Below are positions 24,840-38,200 of a stretch of 64,000 nt of DNA, piece after piece. Made by a program: the position numbers and the translations under genes. Where the stretch lies: NCBI GenBank assembly GCA_021018995.1, contig CM037593.1:3252088-3316087 (forward strand). The letters run 5' to 3'. The stretch's first letter is position 1, and each line of letters opens with the position of its first letter. The stretch comes from Chloranthus sessilifolius (Eukaryota > Streptophyta > Magnoliopsida > Chloranthales > Chloranthaceae). Below the pieces are notes generated by a model, which worked only from the letters and a program-made list of their open reading frames with translations, had not been told where the DNA came from and did no database searches.

Positions 24840-25110
24840 TTTCAAGTGATTGCATCAAATTTAAAGCAAGACTTAATATTTTAGAAATATGTGATATGCA
24901 AAGATGCAATATGAGCGCTCCGATTTAAAGTTCATGATCAATAGATTTCGGGTACATAAAATTAGAGCCAAACAGGATACTTGTCATATAATCTATTGCA
25001 CTCAACTGTTAAATTATATAATCGCTTTTGCCTTCATTTAATCAAATAATGAAAAGGTGTAATGGTTCCTATATTTTACTTAACAAGCTCCTAAACAACA
25101 AAAACCCCGA

Positions 25111-25117
25111 TATATAA
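25111..25117 (+). promoter_or_regulatory. Probable TATA box of WDR75
   Basis: TATATAA lies just upstream of a sharp change from AT-rich DNA to a C-rich leader (AAAACCCCAGAATCCCTCTT) that also contains CCCTAAACC at 25141. Transcription could start about 25 to 35 bp downstream. This is inferred from composition and position only. Confidence 0.45.
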
Positions 25118-25141
25118 CCAAAACCCCAGAATCCCTCTTGC

Positions 25142-25236
25142 CCTAAACCGACGACCTACCCTTTCCACTCCTCAGGCGGCTGCGGCTCCCGACGACAACC
25201 CTCGGACGACGACGACGACGACGACGAAGGCGACAA
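25142..25236 (+). other. WDR75: Inferred WDR75 5' UTR exon with GAC repeat
   Basis: A GC-rich island (CAGGCGGCTGCGGCTCCCGA, then GACGACGACGACGACGACGA) in otherwise AT-rich DNA. It is followed by a possible donor CAA/GTCAGT at 25237 and a long pyrimidine-rich tract, which fits a 5' UTR exon and leader intron. It contains no ATG in frame with the gene. Confidence 0.45.
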
Positions 25237-25653
25237 GTCAGTGTTATTTTATTTTTTCCTACTTCTGTTTTTCTTCTTCTTCCTCAGTTTTTTGTTTTCT
25301 TTCTTTTTCCTCTGTTTTTTTTTTTCTTTTCTTCTTCTTCCTCCTCTGGTTTTATTTTCTTCCTATATTCTTTTTCCTTTTCTTCTTCATCTGTTTTTTT
25401 TTTTTCATCCTCTGTTTTGCCTCTGGTTGTTTTTAATTGTTTGGGCTGAGATATGTTCCACTCCAGTGATGGGTTGCCACTTGGACAATCTGAAGTTTTG
25501 AACCATCCAATCCGTTGACCATAACATCAACCATTGTTTTTAATTTTAATGGTTGATATTAAAGTTCATCGATCGGATGGTTTAGGTTTACATTCACTGA
25601 TGCAATATCTTGTTCCCCTCTTTGGGCTGTTCACTGTTGACTAAAATTTAGGG

Positions 25654-25686
<33 letters not shown>

Positions 25687-26159
25687 CACAGTAGTGGTTA
25701 TGTAACAGTTGAACTGAAATATTTGAATGTTTTTTATTTTATTTTGAAGAACTTTTAAATTTTGGGGTAACGTACTACTTTACTTGAATTAAGAGTTATA
25801 GATTTTCATTTTGATACTCTGATTTAAGGTTTCTTTTATAGATTCAAAAATTGAATGCATATATTAAATTATATACCTTTATGTTGAAAATTTAAATTAA
25901 TTTTTTTTTTTTAAAATCCAACTAGCTATAAGTAAAATTGGGATTTTTAGTTATCTCTTCCCACTTTTCTCTGTATTCACATTTTTTTTCAATCGAAATT
26001 GCTGCGATTTTTGTTTTCACCGAAACGTTTCCAAATGCCAATTCTGCTATAATTTCCCGTTCCTGACTTTGTGACTACGATTGTAGAGCAAAATCTGTTG
26101 TTTTAACTGTTCTAACGATCTTAATTGCTGTGGTTTTCCGTATGTTTTTGTGATGCCAG
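25237..26159 (+). other. WDR75: Inferred 5' UTR intron of WDR75
   Basis: Possible donor GTCAGT and acceptor TGATGCCAG leave only AGCC before the start codon. The interior is T-rich (25245-25415) and carries a MITE fragment and a TA microsatellite (about 25658-25684). The exact donor is a guess; a transcript would be needed to fix it. Confidence 0.4.
25445..25640. mobile_element. MITE fragment, AACCATCC...GGATGGTT family
   Basis: It has the inverted pair AACCATCCAATC and GATCGGATGGTTTA around a TTTTAATGGTTGATATTAAA core. The same arrangement is seen near 56930, 60650, 61060 and 61390 in this window. The terminal repeats are missing here. Confidence 0.6.
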
Positions 26160-26163
26160 AGCC

Positions 26164-26283
26164 ATGATTAAAGGGGGGCAAAGCTTTGTTTCTTCCCCTC
26201 CAGCATTCTCCAATGATGGAAAGAAATTGCTTGTCTGCACTGGCAACACTGTCGCTGTCTTTAGTACCTTCACAGGCATGCAG
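26164..26283 (+). CDS. WDR75: WDR75 exon 1 (residues 1-40)
   Basis: Begins at the ATG and ends TTCACAGGCATGCAG before GTAATC. Encodes [20 protein letters not shown], the first propeller strand pair. It ends in phase 0; intron 1 is 710 bp and holds a MITE. Confidence 0.95.
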
Positions 26284-29200
26284 GTAATCCTAATTAACTT
26301 AGTATAAGGCACCCGACCGATCCTTCATAAATGCACTGATAATTTTGACCACCAAATTAGTGAAAGGTCAAAAGTGAGCTGCCACTGAGTCATGTGCTCA
26401 TAAACATAGTCATAGTCAGGAGTCGGCAATAAATCGGCAAGGGTTTAAGTGGGGAAAAATCGACAAAAATTCGTCAAAGTCGAAAAAAATCGGGGAAAGT
26501 AAAAAATATAAAAAGTATATCATAATATGCTTTAAGTAAAAAATAATGATTTTAATGAACAAAATAGTACAAAATAGGCAAAACCTAAAGGTTTTTTTAT
26601 GAACAAACTGAACAAATTCTAAAGTCCCCCCTCCCCTTAAGTATAAGTGGGAAAAAAAGGAAAAAAAAATAGACCACATCACAATCATAGTCAATTAATT
26701 GCCCCAGTCGCGACTTGGTCGATTAATCGGCACTAAAGTCGGGATGACTGCAAGTCACCGAATTTATCTGATTTTTTGAAAAGTCGGAGACTTTTGTGAC
26801 TATGCTCATAAATTGCAGTGCGGCTCCGAGACACAAATTTGAAAAAAATAAGAGATTGACCCGAGTGCCACTGCTGCCACTCAGTTCGGGTACCTGATAC
26901 CAGCTCAATCCTAATTTGTTAGATTTAGAAGTGAGGGCACAATTTAGAATGATTGGGAGGCCTCTTTAAACATTGTCTATGCGGTGGTTGCAGATCATGG
27001 AATTGGAGGGTCACACTGCATGTGTAACTTCTGTCATTGTTGTACCTATTTCTGCTCCTGCAAGTACAATTCTTTGCTACTGTTGGACCTCATCACTCGA
27101 TGGAACCATTTGTTATTGGGATTTTTCTCTACCGGAGTTAATAAAGAAGGTGGAGATTCGACTTCCAATCTTCTCTATGGTAAGAATCACCACGCGCGCA
27201 CACACACACATATATAAATTTTAATGGTAGAGTTCATTTTATAAATTAGCTTTTTGGTTCTGTTGATCCAATCTGTGTGCACTTTGCACCACTACTTGCC
27301 TTCCATAAAATCATGAAGAAATTGATCGTGAAACAGGTTAAAGCTTATTGTGCCAACTTAATTTGAGAATCATACTCATGCATATATTTGGTTATTTTGC
27401 ATTTACCTCCTTGAGATGTCTCATTTACATTACATCCTCAGTGTTTCACCTATTCACACTGCAGTCCCCGCTTTTATGTTTCCTTTACTTATCACCCCAT
27501 GCAGTGATGTCTGACAAAATAACCTTTGACTGCTTTGCATCAGACGATGGAGATTTTTTTTTTCACTCCGATCTTTGACCCAATGGATCGTGAGATCATG
27601 GGCTTACAATCAGGCGTTCATATTTTGGTTCACATGACACTCATCTCGAAAAGTGATCCAAGAACCATGTTTGATGTACCCACGATCATGTTCACTTTTT
27701 GGTTTGTCTGCCATGTGAAATCAAAATCTGACTGCCTCATGGTAGACTCTTGATCTCAAGATTCATTGGGTCGAAGATTATGGTGAAAAACGATCTTCAT
27801 CATCTAATTCAAAGCAATCAAAGTTTTGTTTTATAATAGTCAACGGTTGATCTGTCACTGTAGGGGAAACACAAAAGCAGGCACTGTAGTGTAAATAGGT
27901 AAAACACGGGGGTGGAGTGTAAATAAGACATATATCAGAGGGGTAAATGCAAAAAGAACATATTTTTCATCTCATTTTCGTTGGTTCTTAGACAAAAAAA
28001 AAGTGCATATCTTACTGCTTGGATTCCTATAATTCAAGTGTATTGATTCGTTTCCACCTCCTCGTATCTTGTTCTTGCAGGTGATTCCAAATGCACAGAC
28101 TCCACCAGTCGAGAGCAATAAGAAGGCCTCCAATCTTTATGCGCTTATTTCAGTTGAACATATAAATAAATCAAATGACACTGATAATGCTTTACGTGGA
28201 CAAATTCGTATGTGTAACTTAAATAAGTCCCGTCTGGTTGGAGGACTGTTGGCAGAGGTAGTTTTTTGCTCTTTTCGATCTAAGACATTATTCCTGTACT
28301 TGGCATGGAGAATGTGCACAGATGTTCTGAGTTACCATGTTTTAAGTGTCATCAGTTGTATGAATGCTAGACATATAAGTGAACCCGTCATTGTCCGATC
28401 CATGATTGGATAGTTAGGATGTGAAGGTTATATGCTCGCTAGCTCTTATCAGCTGATGGAATATGAAGTTTCCACATTCTAACCATGGGTCAAAATATCG
28501 GAAATCCAATACCTATCGTCCAGGCCTCCTGGACGAATGTATCGCCGATACATTGATCACTGTATCGTCTAGTACAATTTTTTTTTTAAATTTATCACCA
28601 ATACTTGAATGTAGTGCCGATACATTAATTGTATCACCGATACTTTAGTGACCCTTAAAAAAATAATAATTGAAAAACCGGACGATAGGTTGAATGTATC
28701 ATCCGGGGTACATTGAAAATACCAATGTATCGTCCAATACAAATGATATGAAGTTTGTATCAGACGATACATACACCAGGCAGTATTTGGTGTATGTATC
28801 ATACTGCTGTCATCGGATACCGTTATTCTTTTCCATCTAAAATATTATTACTTTTCTTGGCCTGGAGAATGTGCACAGAAGTTTTATATTACCATGTATT
28901 AAGCGTTATCACTTGTATTAATGCTAGATGTAGAAGTGAACCTGTCATTGTCCTATCCATGATTGAATGGTGTTAGGATGTGAAGATTATCGGCTCACTA
29001 TCTTTCACCACATTCTAACACTGTCCAATCATGGATTGGACCATAGTCACACAAGTCTGCAACGTTTTCAAAAAATCGGAAAAAAGTGGGCGACTAGTAA
29101 TCATCCAGACTTATTACCGATTAATGGGCCAAGTCGCGACTCGGCTGATTAATTGACGATGTTTGTGATGTGGTCCGATTTTTTTTTATTTTTTTTCACT

Positions 29201-32200
29201 TGAGGGGAAAACATAACCTTTAGGTTTTGTATTATTTTGCTCAGTTTGTTCATAAAAACCTTTAGGTTTTACCTATTTTGTTCATTAAAATCTTTAACCT
29301 TAGCTTCAAATATATTATGATATACTTTTTATATTTTTTAAAAAAACTTTCAGACTTTTTTGACTTTGACTGATTTTTGCCGATTTATTGCTGACTATGG
29401 ATTGGACCGTTTTAAGATTAATAGTTGGCTTAGTTAGGTGCAAGTGTTTCGTGACTTACTCAAAATTTGAAGCCTTTTTATCTATATTATTAGTCAGTAC
29501 TATAGTTTTTGTGTTTTTCCAGATAGATGGAGCCTATATAGACTTGAATAGCCCAGTGGTTGTCTGCATTATAAGCTGAAAAATGTTTATTGTCACTTTT
29601 GATGATTATGGTTATACCCATCACTGGCATTCTTATGGTTACCTTTATTAAAACCCACACAATCTTGGAGGGCTCGTATGCCAAAAACCATTGACTTCTT
29701 TGAATTAGACGATGGGGATTTTTTCCGCCTAATTTTCCACACAAGGGATCTTGAGACCATGGGTGTACCATCAGGCGGTTTGTTGTTTTATTCACATGGC
29801 ACATATCCCAATAAAGTGGCCCTAAAATCACATGGCACACATCACACTCAAATGTGATTTTAGGATAATTTTTTTGGGATCTGTATCCCATGGTAAAAAA
29901 AAACTATCTGATGGTACTCCCATGATATCAAGATCCCTTGTGCAGAAGATTGGGGCGGAAAATGACCTCCATCGTTTGATTTGAATCAGTCATTGTTTTT
30001 TGGCATAGGTGCCCTTGAAGATTCCGAGGCTGTTAATAAAGCTACCCCATTCTTATAATCAGTATACAGTGTTTGCTACCTGTATTCTGTTTGCAGCAAC
30101 TGTTTTTATTTTTATTTTTTATTATTTATAAATATTGTATGCAACTCAGAGATATCTGAATTATTTGAATTTGGTTTTCTTGTGATTTAGACCCGGAATC
30201 CAGAGCTCATTGTAGTTAGTAAGTCGGGAGAATTTTTTGGCATTTGTAACAAGCGGAAACTTCATGTATGGAAGGTCCCTGCAAGAGATTTTAAGTATGA
30301 CGAGGTCAAAAAGATAAAACTTCATCACACAAAAAAATTGACTGCTCTTGCATTTCATCCAACTGAGAGACTTGTAGCTGGAGGTGATAAAACTGGCAGA
30401 ATTTTGGTATGGAGAGGCTTTGGATGGAAAAAATTCTCACTAAATGAACCCTCAATGAGTAAAGGAAGGTTGAAGAATGAGGAAGAAATGCCTGGGGTGA
30501 GGGGTGATGATGATGCCGAGTCATGTTCCACATGGCATTGGCACCCATCTGAAGTAAAGTTTCTCTGTTTCTCCCCTGATGGAGTGTATCTATATTCAGG
30601 TAGGGAAAACCTTACTATAGAGTTGTTTTTTTAAGTTGAACTTTGATCTTCCCTGATTTGACTTATTGCAAGTATTAGTTTCTGATGAGTTCTATTTTTT
30701 TTTTCAATCGTTAGTTTCTGATGAGGTTTGTAGATTTCTTATTGACTATGAAAGGAATCTCTCATGTTTAAAGTTTGTTCTATTTGATTTTTCTCCTAGA
30801 TTAGTTAGGATTATTTATTGATGGGTTTTTTGCATTTACCCCTAAGATATGTGTTACTTGCAATCTGCACCCCGTGCTTCACCTATTTACATTGCGGCCC
30901 CTTTCTTTTGTTTTTCCTTTACTTATTTACCCCCCTATAGTGACGGATCAGTCTTTGACCATTACAGAACTAATCTTTGACTGCTCTTAATCAGACGATG
31001 GAGATCGTTTTTCACCCCAGTCTTCCACCCAGTGAATCTTGAGATCAGAAGCCTACCATCATGCTGTCAGATATTGATTCCACATGATGATCATGGGTGT
31101 ACATCAAATGTGGTTCTTGGATCACGTTTTCAGATGTGTGCCATTTGAAATGAAAATCTAACCGTTTGATTGTAGCTCCATGATCCAAAATCATTTAGAT
31201 CAAAGATTGGGGTGAAAAACAGTCTCCATCAACTGATTCAAAGCAGTCAAAGGTTATTTTATGGGAGAATCCATCACTGTAGGGGTACTAAATAAAGGAA
31301 ACATATAAAGGCCGCAATGTAAATAGGTAAAACATGCGGCAAAGTGCAAAGAAGACATATCTCAGGGGTGTAAATGCAAAAAACACTTCATTGATCCTAG
31401 ATTGATCTGATTTAATTAATTATTTATTTTTTAACACTTGTTCAGGTGGAAAAGAAGGAGTGCTTGTGGTTTGGCAGCTTGACACAGGAAAGAAGAAATT
31501 TCTACCACGTTTAGGATCCCCCCTTTTATGTTATACAGAATCTCTTGATCCTTCTCTTTCCTCTGTAAGAATAACTTGTTTCTTCTTGATTATAACAATG
31601 CTAAATAAATAGCCATGATCCAAAATATACCTCTTGTGTACTTTCAAACATTTACTGCTTTTGTTGGACAGAGTAAATTCTCATCTGTTTGAAGTATTCT
31701 GCTAACTTATTTTACTACTATGCTTCTCTCTAGCAAGTGCTACTACAGTGCTACCTACTTTTTTCAAATGAAGTTTTAAGTCATTCCTTGATAGCAAAAT
31801 TTGAATTCCATTTCTTCTTCCTTTGTTTGGATGGACGAGGCCAAGCTGAGGAAACTAAAATCTTATTTTCTGGAATTTGAAAACCATGGTTCAAAATCTT
31901 GGCTGATACCGGTACGTATCGTATGATATGTATCGCTATTAAAGGGGAGCAATATGATAATATCATATGTATTGTATGCCCCTGTATTATCTTAATTACT
32001 GGACTATACATTCAATTCATCAGATGTATCATCCAATTTCTTTAATAATTGTAATGTATTGAAATTATTGTTCGAATTATTGGAGTGCATAGCGTTTTAC
32101 CTTTTACTTTGACGATTTAATTTTTGCCACTTTTATTGCTACCCAAGCCATACATTCTTTACCTTCATGTCATTTTTGTAAGCTTCTCTCTCCCATTTCT

Positions 32201-35200
32201 CTCTTGACTCTTCTTTCGAGGGAGTGGTTAAAAACACAAGAGTTTAAGAAAGAATAGCTAAAAACCATAGTATATTGTATAAAAAATAGCTTATGTTAAT
32301 GTAAAAATTCTAAAAATAGGAATTAAATGACTTAGAATGGTAGAAATATACTATCTTTTTCATAGTTTTTGTAAAAATTTAAAATCAATATATCCTAATA
32401 TCGATACATCGATATTACAACTGCATTCTTATTATTACACCAATGTGAGGACTGTTTCCCTGTTTACTTTGAACAAGTGACTGACAATTATTTTTTATTT
32501 TTATTTTTAATTTTTGTTTCTTTTACTCCCAACTTGACCAAGGCAAACCAACTCAGGCATTTAAAAGTCTCATTCTTGAACTTCTGTGCTATTTCCTTAC
32601 AACAATCCAGAAGATATAGCCATTTAAAAGTCTGCATTTGCCGTTTATTTTCTATTGTCTCCATTGCATGGCTGGAGAACATGTAAATTTCATATGTCAA
32701 AATTCTCATTAATTATTTAATTTCTAGTGGCTACTAAAATGTCATCTTCAGATATCTTGTGCAGACAATCAAATCCATTTACTGAAAATGCCTTCGATGG
32801 AAATCTTAAAGTCTATCTCTGGAATCAAGGTTTGTGAGCCATCTGTTTTTCCTAATATGCATCTCCTGATTTGATTATGTACTGTGAGATCTGGTTCCAG
32901 TTGAGATATAGTCTGTTACTAAGCTAAATTTTATGCCGTATATTCAGCTTCCTTTTTCGTTTCCGGAGGTTGATGGCGGATTAAGTAGTGGGTTTGTCTT
33001 TGATAGCAAAGGGTTGGTTGCTCTACGGACTGATAATTATTGCGTACAATTCTACAGCTTGTTTGACAACCGTGAGGTTTCACAGGTCTGCAATTTTAGT
33101 TGCGAAAGCTGTTTCATTCAGTTATTCTAGCATTGTTTTGTTCAAGTTATTTATTTCTTATGTTTTTTTCATATAAATTCCTACTCTGGTCTCAACATTC
33201 ATGTCTGATGTGGTGTTTCCGTTATGTAATAAATAAGTTCAGGAAATTTTGATGTGGTAATGTATTCTCTTTTGCAGGTTCAGGTCTGTGAGAGAAATCA
33301 TCACCCAGGTGATGATGTCACGGTAATGCATATAAAATTTATCCTTGAATGTTTGTATTTCCTTTGGAAATTGATTTGACATCTTATCTATAAATTCCAT
33401 TTTTATAATTGATAAGATTACTTCAAACCATGGTTTTAAAATGTGAAAACTCAACTTGCCTCAAAAGTCAGTTGAGTTGAGTTAACTTGAAGACTCGGAT
33501 AAACTCGCTTGCTCCGAGTCGGTAATTTAGTATATGTTTTGAAAAATATATATCATATAAAAGTAGAAAAATATGTTACAAGGAAAAGATGGAAAGATAT
33601 GTTGATAAAATGGGTAGTTTAATACTGTTTAAAAAATAAGGTTTCTAAAACCTCATCTCATGGAAATATTATATATATAAGCGTAGTTTCTGAACCCTGA
33701 TTGCATCATCCTAGCGAAATCTTGATTCGACTCAGACCTAACTCGAAATCCCAATGAGTCGATTAACTCGGCTGAGTAAACTCATTGACTCGTCGAGTTT
33801 TAGAACTATGCTTCAAATTAAAAGAAATACAATAAACTACAGCCCCCCCCAACAAGACTTCAAATAGACAAAAGAACCCAATCGATCACTAACAACCTAG
33901 AAAGCTTGATCTGGAAAAGTCAACCTTAAGCATTTACCTTCTAACCGGCGCCACTAACATCTTCTGGATCAATATTAATCCTATTTTAAATGCTTGGGTT
34001 GTCAAATCCCTCAAGGCTTTTGAGAACCAAAAGAACGTAGTAACATTAAGCATAGTTTCCCAAAACTACCCGTCCTTTCGTTCAATTTTTGTCTTTTTAA
34101 TTGGTGGAAAGCCTCTTCTTGGCATATGTTTGAGACAAGATTGTTTTGGAATTATGTAAGGCCTTGGACAGTTTTTTTGGCCTTCCCAAAAATTTAAGGA
34201 GCTTGACCACGCTTCCAATCCCACTCTCTGGAAATTCTAATAAATTTTAGCTCTTTTTTTTTTTTTTTTTTTTTTTCAACTTACGATGGCTAGAGATTTT
34301 GATGACTGATGGATTTATAATGACGATCTCTGACTCTTGAGTTGTGTCTTATTTCCTTTTGAACTTTTTTTTTTTTTTGATCAGTAAAGGACAATTATAT
34401 TGAAAAACATCAAGGCGCTGAAGAGACCAATACAACAACACGACCAAAAGACAGAGCAAGAGTCAAACAAATAAACAATACACAAGACAAGACCCCAACC
34501 TAATTTAGCCCAGGTCCCATAGATAGGACTCCTCTCTCGACACATTCCCACCCCTCTCCACCCAAAACCACACCAAGTCTTTGACCGCCTTCCTGATCAT
34601 CCCATTGGGCGGCTTTTATTCTCAAATATCCGGAAGTTCCTCTCTTGCCATAAGATCCAAAATACGGCGAACGGGGCTGCCCTCTAGTAATCTCCCAAGT
34701 GGCTCTCCATCTTCACAGACTCCCAAATAAGGAAATGAAGGTAAGGCTTTGCTGGTGTAACCCAACTCATACCAAAAGATCTAATGACGATGCTCCATAT
34801 CTCACGAGCCACCCCACAGTGGAGAAGGAGATGCGAAGTGGTCTTCTCTTCGTTGCTACACATAACGCAGCGGTTAGGGATCTCCTTTCCCCTTCGAATA
34901 AGCTGATCCACTGTTAGGATTTTCTCTTTGAATAGAGTCCACACAAAGAACTTAACTTTGGGAGGAGTGGCCTCCTTCCACACTCTCGCGCCTTGGAATC
35001 TGACCAACGGGCGACACGGAAGCATTCTGTAATAGGATTTGACGCTGAATTTTCCATCCCTTCTCGGAATCCATATCAGCTGGTCTTCGCCCTGGGTATT
35101 CCTTTGCGTCTCATAGATTTTAAGGATGGGAGAATGATGCAACCTCCTCGTCCCTTAGAAGCCTTCTGGTTGAGACCTCCCACAGTCTACCCCCCGGCGT

Positions 35201-38200
35201 TGCAGACACAAACTCCTCAATCATTCCAAGGGGGTTCACAGATATCGCATATATGTTCGGGCAGGAAGACTTGAGGGGTACTCTCTGCCCAAGCATCTTT
35301 CCAGAACCGAATATGCGTGCCACAGCCCCAACTGAACCTTAGACCTCTGGCGAAGTAGGCCCAAGTGCCGCAGACATTCTTCCACCAAGGCGAAGGCCCT
35401 CGGTGCACCTTACTTTTCGATCAGCACCATACGCCATAGACTATCCCTCTCCTCCACCCTGCCCGCTCTCTAGAACCATTTCCCTAGAAGCGCGATATTG
35501 GTCCACTTAAAATTGCGAATTCCCAATCTCTCGCAACTGTTGGGTAGCTGGCAAGTATCACAGTTTACTAGATAGTAATGTTTGTCTAGCCCCGACCCCT
35601 CCCACAGAAAATTCTGTTGGATTTGCTCCAGCCGGTTGATGACTCTCATCGGACATTTGAACATAGACATGTAAAAGATGGGCATCGAAGCTAAGACCGC
35701 TTTAACGAGAATGAGACGGCCTCCACTACTGAGCCGCTTTCCTTTCCACGAGGACAACCGCTTCTCGAACCTATGAACTATCGGATCCCAGTCTCTAGTC
35801 GACGATTGTCTGAGGCCGAGGGGCATTCCTAGGTACTTAATGGGGAGCTTCTCAACCACACAATTCACCGTATGCGCTAAATCTGCCATCAACTGATCAT
35901 CCGTCCCAATACCCATGATAGCCGATTTGAGAAGGTTGATACGCTGACCCGAAACAGCCTCATACACAGACAGAGCATCAGCCAGCGATCTGAATTCTGC
36001 TACATTGGCCTGCCCGAAAACTATGGTGTCATCCGCAAATTGCAAATGCGAGATGAATCTACCATGAGAACCCACTTAAACACCCGCTATGAGATTGTTC
36101 TGTCTCGCTTGCACTATAAGCCTCGATACCGCTTCACACACCATATTGAAGAGAAAGGGGGAGAGTGGGTCCCCTTGCCGGATACCTCAGGAACTTTTAA
36201 AATAAACAGCTGGGGTGCCGTTGATTAAGACCAAGAACCATGCCAATGAATAGCATCCTTACATCCATCTCCTCCAAGTAGAACCAAACCCCAACCTGCC
36301 GAGCATATAATCAAGGCAGTCCCAGCTAATCCGATCGTAAGCTTTGTCCATATCAAACCTTCCATAGAGTTGTGGGTCGGCGCTCATGGTGTGCGGAATG
36401 GATCGTCTCTTGGGCTACCACAACCGGGTCTACTAATTGTCTGCCTCTCACAAAAGCACCCTGATTATCCGAAATAATCAAGCTCATAACCGGTTTGAGC
36501 CTATTTTCTAAGACCTTGGCTATAATCTTGTGAAGGCAATTGGTGAGACATATCGGACAGAAGTCCGCAATGTCATCATCCCCTTCTTTCTTGGGAATAA
36601 GAGTAATGAACGTGGAATTAAGGCTCCGCCCAATGAGACCGGAAGCATGGAATTCGTACATAACCTCCATCAGATCACCTTTTAAAGTCATCCAAAAACC
36701 ACGGAAAAATTCCATGGTAAAACCGTCGGGTCCTGACGCTTTGTTTTTGGCCCCAAACTTGACCGCCCGCCACGCCTCTTCTTCGCTGAACTGCAGTTCC
36801 AAACTGCTACTAACCTCCACCAAGAGGGATTGGAAAGCAGTCCTGTCCAGCTGAGGTCGCGTAACTCCTTCATCCGTGTACATCTTCCTATAATTTGTTC
36901 ATAACGTATATTTCTGTATAATTTTGGTTTAATGTTTTACTATGAATTTAATTTAGATGTCCACTTTTTTCATTGGTTGCAGGTAGTTGTGACTTTACTA
37001 GCCCTTTCCATAGATAGCTCCCATATGAGTACTGTTGAAGTTCGGCTTCCTGAAGGGGGAATAGGGGGTCTTATATGTCTCAAATTTTGGGCTTCCGGGT
37101 CTCGATGTGGCGAGTATGCTTTGTCCACTATCATATACGAACCTCACAGGTAATTAAACCCCATTAGAGAGTGAATATATATCTACAAGCAATGACATGA
37201 ATCTTTACTGTTCTCTTACTATGCTTGTCGGAGGTAATGAAATCAGTATATCTAACAACCTTTTTGTGGGGAAAATCCGTTTTACAACTCCATCTTATAT
37301 CTATGGTTTGGCCATCTTGGTTGACTTCTCTTACAAGGGCAATGACCCGATAGGTAGTATCGATTGCATATTATGAGCTCCCAGTGACCTTGAGGCTTAG
37401 TATATATGATTGTTTGCAAGATGCGAGTATATGTATATATGGTATCATAAATGAAGTAGAGTAGTCTAACACTGGGAGAGAGTTATAAAGGATTACCACA
37501 ACATTTTTTTCTCTTTTTGAATGATATAAATTTGTAAATGTGTATTGACTCCAAAAATCTCCAAAAACCGGAATGATTTCTGGGGATTAATTGCATTAGG
37601 GTTCATTATCTAAAACTGAACATATTGTAAAGTGTGATTATGTAATTTAGTAGTCCAAGAGCTGTAACGATCAAGCATTTCAAATCTCCTTCTTGTATTT
37701 ATAACAAAATGTAAGGCAAAGGCATACTACTATGTTGACTATTATTCTCCCGAGTCCCCACATCTTGCATCTGTAACAAGGCATACTAATGCTGTAAATG
37801 TAATACAATACACACACACACACACACACGCACACACAATTCCCCTTGTGCGGTAGGGTGATGTACACACACACACGTCCCCTTGTGCAGTAGGGTGATT
37901 TGTCTTTGTAGCAGTAACGTTTTACCTCGGATTCTTTTACCAAAATGTGAACAATGTTTTTGAAATGCCCATGTCAGTGGTTTCATATTTTGTAAGATTG
38001 AAGCCCAGGCATGCTCACAGCCACCAATTAAGATGTCTTTTTTACTCCTACTTGTTGGTACAATAATCTTCTGATTTTTGGTTTGTTCATTCTTCATACT
38101 TCACAGTGTACTACATTTAATACTTAAAGTGATTAGAAAAAAATATATAAGCCTAAATCAGCTAATAAGTTGACCAAGTTAGTTTGGTTTTCTTGGGAGG

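Noticed and set aside
25241..25501. An 86-codon Phe/Leu-rich frame that looks like a membrane protein
   Set aside because: It is the translation of a T/C-rich tract in the inferred 5' UTR intron.
26125..26163. An upstream in-frame ATG at 26125 as the WDR75 start
   Set aside because: The extra 13 residues are not in the family, and the bases before 26160 look like an intron 3' end (TGATGCCAG). The ATG at 26164 gives the conserved N-terminus.
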